Made by a program: the position numbers and the translations under genes
DNA from: JBBRWV01 sp038248985
GTDB lineage: Bacteria > Planctomycetota > Phycisphaerae > WQYP01
DNA length: 10,101 bases
Assembly: GCA_038248985.1 (NCBI GenBank)
Contig: JBBRWV010000127.1
Span: 1 to 10,101 of the forward strand
Direction of reading: 5' to 3'
Shown: positions 5,644 through 10,101 of the stretch, in pieces
How the letters are laid out: every line of letters starts with the position of its first letter
Numbering within the stretch: the first letter of the stretch is position 1
Notes under the pieces: model-generated
What the model was told of the DNA's origin: nothing
Database searches by the model: none
The model's input: the letters and a program-made list of their open reading frames with translations, nothing else

Positions 5644-6684
5644 ATGTTTGGATCGCAGAAAATAAAGTCGCGGGATGTGGCGCAGCGGTTGATTTCGGGG
5701 CATGTGGCATTGATGGCGTATTGGGCGCTCAAACATGCGGGGGTGTTGGAGGCGATGTTGCGGGATGAAACTGCGGCCGTGGGGTTGGAGCCGCAGGCGT
5801 TTGCGGAGTCGGCCAAGCTTTCTCCGGCGGTGCTCGAGGCGCTGCTGCGGTACATGGCGGAGGCAGGGCTGGTGCTATTCAGAGATGGGCGGGCGTTTTT
5901 GACGGCGGAGGGGCGGGCACTGGTGGAGCAGGAGAATGGGGTGCTAGAACTGGTGCGGTCATACTCGGGGGTGATGGAGATTCTGGAACACCTGCTGGTG
6001 GGATTGAAGACGGCAACGCCGGGGGCGGTGCGGCGGTACGATGCAGCGAATGATGCGCAGCATCAGCGGTGGTTGCCGGAGGTTTACCCAGCGCTGGAGA
6101 CGCTGGTGTTGAAGTTGAAATTGACGCACCTGCTGGATGTGGCGTGCGGGACAGGGGAGTTACTGAAGCGACTGGCGAAGCGGAACAACAAGATCGTGGG
6201 CGTGGGGATCGGCAACGACGGGGCGCAGGTGCGGCGGGCGAATCAGATGATCAGCGCGGCCGCGCTGGAAAAGCGGTTGATCGCGGTGACGGCGTCGCCA
6301 ATTGAAACGTTGATGCAGACGCAAAAAGTGTTTGAGCGCATCGGAATTTCGCAGCAACTGTGGGAGGAGATTGACGCGGTACTGATTCCGTACACGCTGG
6401 GAGAGACGACGGGGCTGAACAGGGAAGTGATTGTCAAAACGCTGGCGAAGGCCGCGAGGAATTTTCCGAAGGCGAAGCTCGTGTTGATTGAGCCGTGCAT
6501 GGGGGCGCGGTTTGACAAGAATTATTACGCGCCGGAATGGTCGCTGCTATTGTCGCTGGTGCATACACCGCTGTGGCCGGTGGAGGAATGGCGTTCGGCG
6601 ATAAGGGAGGCGGGTTTGCGTTTGGTGAACGAAGTGCCGTTGGTGACGGACGGGACGACGGTATTTGTGATTTCTGCTCAGTGA
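5644..6684 (+). CDS. Class I SAM-dependent methyltransferase with N-terminal winged-helix-like domain
   Basis: A 346-aa cytoplasmic enzyme. Residues 12-100 are helical with a winged-helix look (VALMAYWALKHAGVLEAML, then SPAVLEALLRYMAEAGLV and a short wing), as in the dimerisation domain of small-molecule O-methyltransferases. The Rossmann domain starts at about 160: LLDVACGTG (163-171) is SAM motif I, and AVLIPYTLGE (245-254) and AKLVLIEP (277-284) are later strands. After strand 2, where SAM binders normally have Asp or Glu for the ribose hydroxyls, the sequence is VGVGIGNDG (185-193), so the acidic residue is missing or moved to Asp192. ATG 5644 is preceded only by a weak GGTGG. It ends 6 bases from the convergent glycosyltransferase stop. 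The substrate is unknown; an O- or N-methyltransferase of small molecules is the best guess. Confidence 0.82.
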   Translation: MFGSQKIKSRDVAQRLISGHVALMAYWALKHAGVLEAMLRDETAAVGLEPQAFAESAKLSPAVLEALLRYMAEAGLVLFRDGRAFLTAEGRALVEQENGVLELVRSYSGVMEILEHLLVGLKTATPGAVRRYDAANDAQHQRWLPEVYPALETLVLKLKLTHLLDVACGTGELLKRLAKRNNKIVGVGIGNDGAQVRRANQMISAAALEKRLIAVTASPIETLMQTQKVFERIGISQQLWEEIDAVLIPYTLGETTGLNREVIVKTLAKAARNFPKAKLVLIEPCMGARFDKNYYAPEWSLLLSLVHTPLWPVEEWRSAIREAGLRLVNEVPLVTDGTTVFVISAQ

Positions 6685-6690
6685 GTTGAG

Positions 6691-7830
6691 TTACTTTTTG
6701 GCCGCGAGCAATGTTTGGATTGCCGCGGCGATGCCGTGGCGGAAATTTTCCCAACTGAAGCGGACGGCGTGGGCGCGGATGGTCGTTGGATCGAAGGCGG
6801 ATTTATTGGCTTCGAAGCGGTCGAGGGCGCTGCGGAGATCGGCGACGGTTTGATGGGGGAAGTAGACACCGGTGGGAGGGTGGGGTTGCTGGAGATCGAC
6901 GACGGTTTCGAGGACGCCGCCTTTGCCGAAGGCGATGACGGGGCGGCCTGCAGCCTGGGCTTCGACGGGGGTCATGCCGAAGTCTTCTTCACCCGGGAAA
7001 ATGAAGGCGCGACAGCGGCGCATGTGGTCGCGAACGGCTTCGTCGGATTGGCGACCAAGGAAAGTGATGTTGGAGGCACCCGCGGCAAAGGCGCGGAGGC
7101 GGTCAGATTCCGGGCCTTCACCGATGATGAGCAGTTGGCGCGGTGTGCCGAGGAAGGCTTGGACGGCGAGGTCGATACGTTTGTAGGGGACGAGGGCGGA
7201 GACGACGAGGTAGAAGTAGTGGGAATCGGGCGCGGAAGTGGGCAAGGGTAAGGTGGCGACATCGACGCCGGGGTAGACGACGCGGGCGTCGCGGCCGTAG
7301 ATGCGTTTGATGCGCTCGGCGACATTTTGGGAGTTGGCGATGAACGCGTGGACGCTGTCATTTTGCAGATCGAATTGCTGGAGGTAAGGACGGGCGGCGA
7401 GGAGAGCGGCGCGTTTGAGGGACCAGCCTTCGAGATACTGATCTTCCATGCCCCAGATGTAGCGCATGGGGGTGTGGCAATAGCAGAGATGTTGGGCGCT
7501 GCGGGGGATGGTGACGCCTTTGGCGACGCAATGGCTGGAGGAAATTACGAGGTCACAATCGTCGAGTTGGATGGATTTGATGGCGGGAGGGAAGGCGGGG
7601 AGGAGGCCGCGGTAGAGCGTGCCGATGCGGGGGAGATCATTGAGGGAACTGACGCGGGCGACGCGTTTTTCGATTTCCGGATCGACGGTGCCGGGGACGT
7701 GGAGGAGGGTGGCTATTTTGGCCTTGGGGAACATGTGGACGAGTTGAAGGAGGACTTTTTCGCCGCCGCGCATGCCGGTGAGCCAATCATGGACGAGCCA
7801 GACGCGCAAGTTGGAAAGAAAATCATTCAT
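6691..7830 (-). CDS. GT4-family glycosyltransferase (glycosyl transferase group 1)
   Basis: A 379-aa retaining GT-B enzyme that transfers a sugar from a nucleotide sugar, probably onto an envelope polysaccharide or lipid-linked glycan. The N-terminal half begins LRVWLVHDWLTGMRGGEKV (8-26), with the glycine-rich acceptor/donor loop, followed by SSSHCVAKGV and YCHTPMRYIW (117-126). YPGVD (186-190) marks the inter-domain region. The C-terminal half has SALVPYKRIDLAV (211-223), LLIIGEGPE (233-241) and the EX7E motif EDFGMTPVE (282-290) with AAGRPVIA following. In-frame codons upstream to 7905 exist, but ATG 7830 is chosen because it directly precedes the first Rossmann strand. The ribosome site is weak. 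Similar sequences occur among mannosyl- and rhamnosyl-transferases of polysaccharide loci; no such locus is seen here, so the sugar is unknown. Confidence 0.92.
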   Translation of the reverse strand: MNDFLSNLRVWLVHDWLTGMRGGEKVLLQLVHMFPKAKIATLLHVPGTVDPEIEKRVARVSSLNDLPRIGTLYRGLLPAFPPAIKSIQLDDCDLVISSSHCVAKGVTIPRSAQHLCYCHTPMRYIWGMEDQYLEGWSLKRAALLAARPYLQQFDLQNDSVHAFIANSQNVAERIKRIYGRDARVVYPGVDVATLPLPTSAPDSHYFYLVVSALVPYKRIDLAVQAFLGTPRQLLIIGEGPESDRLRAFAAGASNITFLGRQSDEAVRDHMRRCRAFIFPGEEDFGMTPVEAQAAGRPVIAFGKGGVLETVVDLQQPHPPTGVYFPHQTVADLRSALDRFEANKSAFDPTTIRAHAVRFSWENFRHGIAAAIQTLLAAKK

Positions 7831-7894
7831 GAGGGGTCTCGCACATGATGGAGGGATAGTAATGCATGGGTGGAGGGCGGGACAGGGGAGGGGC

Positions 7895-7958
7895 GCACCT
7901 TTCAATCGGGGACGATTTTGCCTATGATGTTGCGTTCAGTTTGGTTCTTGAAAGGTGC
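7895..7958. repeat. 11-bp perfect inverted repeat around the likely purF promoter
   Basis: GCACCTTTCAA (7895-7905) and TTGAAAGGTGC (7948-7958) are exact reverse complements 42 bases apart, 53 bp centre to centre, about five helical turns. The left arm covers the candidate -35 box and the right arm would lie near the start of the transcript. It could be a two-site operator or a long-loop RNA hairpin. Confidence 0.5.
7900..7928 (+). promoter_or_regulatory. Candidate purF promoter
   Basis: TTTCAA (7900-7905), a 17-base spacer and TATGAT (7923-7928, 5 of 6 matches to TATAAT) predict transcription from about 7935. The -35 match is only 3 of 6. If correct, translation cannot start at the ATGs at 7870 or 7924. 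Confidence 0.45.
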
Positions 7959-8058
7959 CTTGATGCTTCCCACGGACGGAGATGGTCGCGCTGTTTCTCG
8001 AACGATTCATCTGCATCAGGCTCATGATCGGTCCCGCGGAGTTGCCGGCGATTGGGGG

Positions 8059-9525
8059 ATGCGCCCGGTGGAGATGCCGATTGAAGTCATTGCGGAACTG
8101 AGTGGGGAAAAAAAAGAAAAGTGCGGGATTTTTGGGATTTGCGGGCCGTCGGACGCCGTGGAGCGGTGCTATTACGGGATTTACGCCTTGCAACATCGGG
8201 GTCAGGAATCGGCGGGGATTGCGACATCGGATGGGAACGTGCTCAACGCGCACTCGGGGTTGGGTCTGGTTTCGGATGTTTTCAAGAAAGATGTGTTGCG
8301 GGAAATGAGCGGGTCGCTGGCGATCGGGCACGTGCGGTACTCGACGGCGGGTTCGAATCGCAAGTGCAATGCGCAACCGATTCTGGAGGAGTATATCGGC
8401 GGGCAGGTGGCGGTGGCGCATAACGGGAATCTCGTGAATGCGGCGAAGATCAAGCATGAATATCAGCAGTTCGGACATATTTTTTATTCAACGAGCGACA
8501 CGGAAGTGGTGTTACACATGCTGGCGAAGCCTACGCACCAGGAGAAGTCGGACCCGCTGGCGCATGTGTTGCGGCATTTGCAGGGGGCGTTCAGCTTTTT
8601 GTTTTTGTTTACGGATCGGATTGAGGCGTGTCGTGATCCGTGGGGCTTTCGGCCGTTGGTGATTGGGCAGACGCGGGATGGTTTTTACTGCGTGGCGTCG
8701 GAGACGTGTGCGTTGCAGAGCATTCAGGCGACGTATTTGCGGGAGGTATTGCCGGGGGAAATTGTGACGATTGATAAGACGGGGACGAAGATTTCGAGCC
8801 GTTTTTTCACAGAAAGCATGCCAGCGCATCCATCGCATTGTGCGTTTGAGCATGTGTATTTTGCGAGCCCGTCGAGCAATTTGTTTGGGGATGTGGTGAT
8901 GGAAGTGCGGCAGCGAATGGGGCGGCAGTTGGCGATCGAGACGCCGGTGGATGCGGATATTGTGATACCGATTCCTGATTCGGGGCGGTCGGCGGCGCTG
9001 GGATATGCGAAGGAATCGGGGATACCGTTTGAAGAGGGGATTGTGCCGAACCGCTATATTGGGCGGTCGTTTATTCAGCCGAGCCAGCATATGCGGGACT
9101 TGGCGGTGCAGATGAAATTGATCGTTGTGCCGGAAGTCGTGCGTGGGAAACGAGTTGTGGTGGTGGAGGATTCGATTGTGCGGGGGACGACGACGCGGGG
9201 GAAGATGCTGGCGCTACGGCGGGCGGGGGCGAAAGAGATTCATATGCGGGTGAGCTGTCCGCCGATACGACATCCGTGTTTTTTCGGGATCGATTTTCCG
9301 ACGCCGACGGAGTTGATCGCTAACGGCCGTACTGTAGAGCAGATACGCGATTTTATTGAGGTGGATTCGCTGAGTTATTTGTCGCTGGAAGGGATGTTGC
9401 GGAGCATGGGGAAGCCGGCGGATCATTATTGTACGGCGTGCTGGTCGGGGAACTATCCGATTCCGGTGGATATGCAGACGAGCAAGTTTGGGCTGGAACG
9501 GCATCAGATGAAGATGTTTGAGTGA
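8059..9525 (+). CDS. purF: Amidophosphoribosyltransferase (glutamine PRPP amidotransferase)
   Basis: Catalyses the first committed step of purine synthesis, PRPP plus glutamine to phosphoribosylamine. With ATG 8059 the protein is 488 aa. The N-terminal glutaminase domain begins at CGIFGI, where Cys22 becomes the N-terminal nucleophile after propeptide removal; AIGHVRYST and AHNGNLVN follow. The C-terminal phosphoribosyltransferase domain carries the PRPP motif VVVVEDSIVRGTT (366-378). Cys261, Cys407, Cys458 and Cys461 (YCTAC) match the four ligands of the 4Fe-4S cluster in the Bacillus-type enzyme, so this is the iron-sulfur, oxygen-sensitive class. The start is uncertain: ATG 7963 has the best ribosome site (AAAGGTG, 6 bases away) but gives a 52-residue propeptide; ATG 8059, GTG 8068 or ATG 8074 give the short propeptide usual in the family. 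It is a single gene, divergent from the glycosyltransferase. Confidence 0.97.
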   Translation: MRPVEMPIEVIAELSGEKKEKCGIFGICGPSDAVERCYYGIYALQHRGQESAGIATSDGNVLNAHSGLGLVSDVFKKDVLREMSGSLAIGHVRYSTAGSNRKCNAQPILEEYIGGQVAVAHNGNLVNAAKIKHEYQQFGHIFYSTSDTEVVLHMLAKPTHQEKSDPLAHVLRHLQGAFSFLFLFTDRIEACRDPWGFRPLVIGQTRDGFYCVASETCALQSIQATYLREVLPGEIVTIDKTGTKISSRFFTESMPAHPSHCAFEHVYFASPSSNLFGDVVMEVRQRMGRQLAIETPVDADIVIPIPDSGRSAALGYAKESGIPFEEGIVPNRYIGRSFIQPSQHMRDLAVQMKLIVVPEVVRGKRVVVVEDSIVRGTTTRGKMLALRRAGAKEIHMRVSCPPIRHPCFFGIDFPTPTELIANGRTVEQIRDFIEVDSLSYLSLEGMLRSMGKPADHYCTACWSGNYPIPVDMQTSKFGLERHQMKMFE

Positions 9526-9598
9526 GGGGACAGGGGTTGTAAGTGTGGGATTATCAGGGGGTTATGGGGGAATGGTGCGCGGGGGGAAGGGTTCGGCT

Positions 9599-9604
9599 TA
9601 TACT
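9599..9604 (+). promoter_or_regulatory. Probable -10 box for the small membrane protein gene
   Basis: TATACT (5 of 6 matches to TATAAT) in the context GGCTTATACTTTTT lies 48 bases before ATG 9653. The region where a -35 box would sit is a run of G residues without a recognisable element. Confidence 0.4.
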
Positions 9605-9652
9605 TTTTGGGGGAGTCGGTCGATACAGAAAAGTGAATGGAGGCATTTTGAT

Positions 9653-9853
9653 ATGCATATCTTTTCTGCAGTGCCGGGCGAGACGGGGAAAATGGCGCAA
9701 CGTCGGGTGGATCCAGTGTTTATAACAATGCTGGTGACGGTGATGCTGGCGGTGGGGAGTAGTTTGCTGCTGCGGTTGGCGGTGGGGAATGGGCCGAAGA
9801 ATGCGCAGGCGGCGCCGGTGGTGGAGGAGAAGGTGGAAGCGCCGGGCAAGTAG
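9653..9853 (+). CDS. Small single-pass membrane protein, function unknown
   Basis: A 66-aa protein with a basic N-terminus (MAQRR at 14-18), one hydrophobic segment VFITMLVTVMLAVGSSLLL (22-40), then a short polar tail rich in Ala, Pro, Glu and Lys. The positive residues before the segment suggest an N-in orientation with the tail outside the cytoplasm. ATG 9653 is well supported by GGAGG at 9639-9643, 9 bases upstream; the frame is open further left to 9518, but that part is Gly-rich and overlaps the purF stop. An internal ATG at 9692 is a weaker alternative. Its own -10 box and a strong terminator 29 bases after the stop indicate a single-gene transcript. I do not recognise the family. Confidence 0.72.
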   Translation: MHIFSAVPGETGKMAQRRVDPVFITMLVTVMLAVGSSLLLRLAVGNGPKNAQAAPVVEEKVEAPGK

Positions 9854-9881
9854 CAAGAAGAGGGGAATTCTGGGTGTTAAA

Positions 9882-9913
9882 AAAGCCCGCAAAGGGTTGT
9901 CTTTGCGGGCTTT
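9882..9913. terminator. Perfect-stem, probably bidirectional rho-independent terminator
   Basis: AAAGCCCGCAAAG (9882-9894) and CTTTGCGGGCTTT (9901-9913) form a perfect 13-bp stem with loop GGTTGT. Plus-strand transcripts end in CTTTATGTGTTTTT and minus-strand transcripts in CTTTTTTAAC, so the element can serve both the small membrane protein gene and the opposing proline-rich gene, which stops 24 bases away. Confidence 0.93.
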
Positions 9914-9936
9914 ATGTGTTTTTGCAGGGGAGGTTT

Positions 9937-10101
9937 TTAGGGGGTTGGGGGAGTGGTCGGCGGGAGGGTTTCGGGAGGGGCTGGGGGCGGGGTTGGGGAG
10001 TCGGGGTTGAGGTCGCTGCCGGTGGGGCCGGTGGGGGAGAGGGGATCGGCTTGGGGGGCGGCGGGTTTGGGGGGTAAAGGCATGCCGGGACGAGGGCGGA
10101 A
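9937..10101 (-). CDS. Proline-rich C-terminus of a protein (partial, start outside window)
   Basis: A minus-strand frame is open from the right edge to TAA at 9937-9939, giving 54 visible residues. They are about 40% proline with Thr, Ala and Ser, including PLPPKPAAP, SPTGPTGSDLN and a last stretch of PTPPPAPPETLPPTTPPTP. This looks like a disordered tail, common at the end of exported or membrane-anchored proteins; no domain is visible. The placement, convergent with the small membrane protein gene and stopping just before a bidirectional terminator, supports a real gene end. The proline richness is partly a product of the local C-rich coding strand, so the frame choice carries some doubt. 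Confidence 0.6.
   Translation of the reverse strand, partial: FRPRPGMPLPPKPAAPQADPLSPTGPTGSDLNPDSPTPPPAPPETLPPTTPPTP

Noticed and set aside
6685..6690. A terminator between the convergent methyltransferase and glycosyltransferase genes
   Set aside because: Only 6 bases separate the stops and no stem with a T-tract was found there.
7327..7848. Plus-strand open frame opposite the glycosyltransferase
   Set aside because: Gly/Asp/Glu-rich composition is an antisense artefact of the skew, and the minus strand has clear GT4 motifs.
7870..8058. PurF starting at 7870 or 7924
   Set aside because: It would give an 84- or 66-residue propeptide and place the start upstream of, or on, the candidate promoter. 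The start at 7963 remains possible.
9914..10077. Plus-strand Gly-rich open frame after the terminator
   Set aside because: It starts inside the terminator region and is low-complexity Gly; the minus strand gives a better-placed proline-rich gene end.

Overview
The window (about 10.1 kb, high GC) looks like bacterial chromosome from a free-living lineage, most likely Planctomycetota or a PVC relative. That placement rests on the flavour of MetK, PurF and the rhomboid protein and is an inference, not a phylogeny. No CRISPR array, rRNA or insertion sequence is visible.

Left end (1-1934): the right-hand end of an integrated mobile element. A partial ORF, a 100-aa small protein and a serine recombinase overlap each other in one transcription unit reading rightward. 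The recombinase frame runs into the 3' end of a tRNA-Pro(TGG) gene on the opposite strand, and its last five codons and stop lie inside the tRNA. The tRNA terminator lies inside the recombinase coding sequence. This suggests integration at the tRNA 3' end, with the other element end outside the window to the left.

Right of the tRNA (1935-10101) the + strand is markedly G-rich whichever strand is coding. The recombinase module lacks this bias, so the compositional break sits at the tRNA. Genes in order: a rhomboid protease with a TPR-like tail (-); metK (+) behind a 265-bp divergent region able to form several stem-loops; a rho-independent terminator; an exported protein of unknown function (-) whose frame continues past its stop codon for 23 sensible codons; a SAM-dependent methyltransferase (+); a GT4-family glycosyltransferase (-), convergent with the methyltransferase; purF (+), divergent from the glycosyltransferase and with a dyad around its likely promoter; a 66-aa single-pass membrane protein (+); a perfect-stem, probably bidirectional terminator; and the proline-rich C-terminus of a minus-strand gene cut by the window end.

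The chromosomal genes are mostly single-gene units in alternating orientation, so there is little operon context. MetK makes SAM and the nearby methyltransferase would use it, but nothing else links them. The best leads are the recombinase/tRNA interlock, the structured metK leader with SAM-I-like fragments, the interrupted frame at 4864 and the purF dyad.
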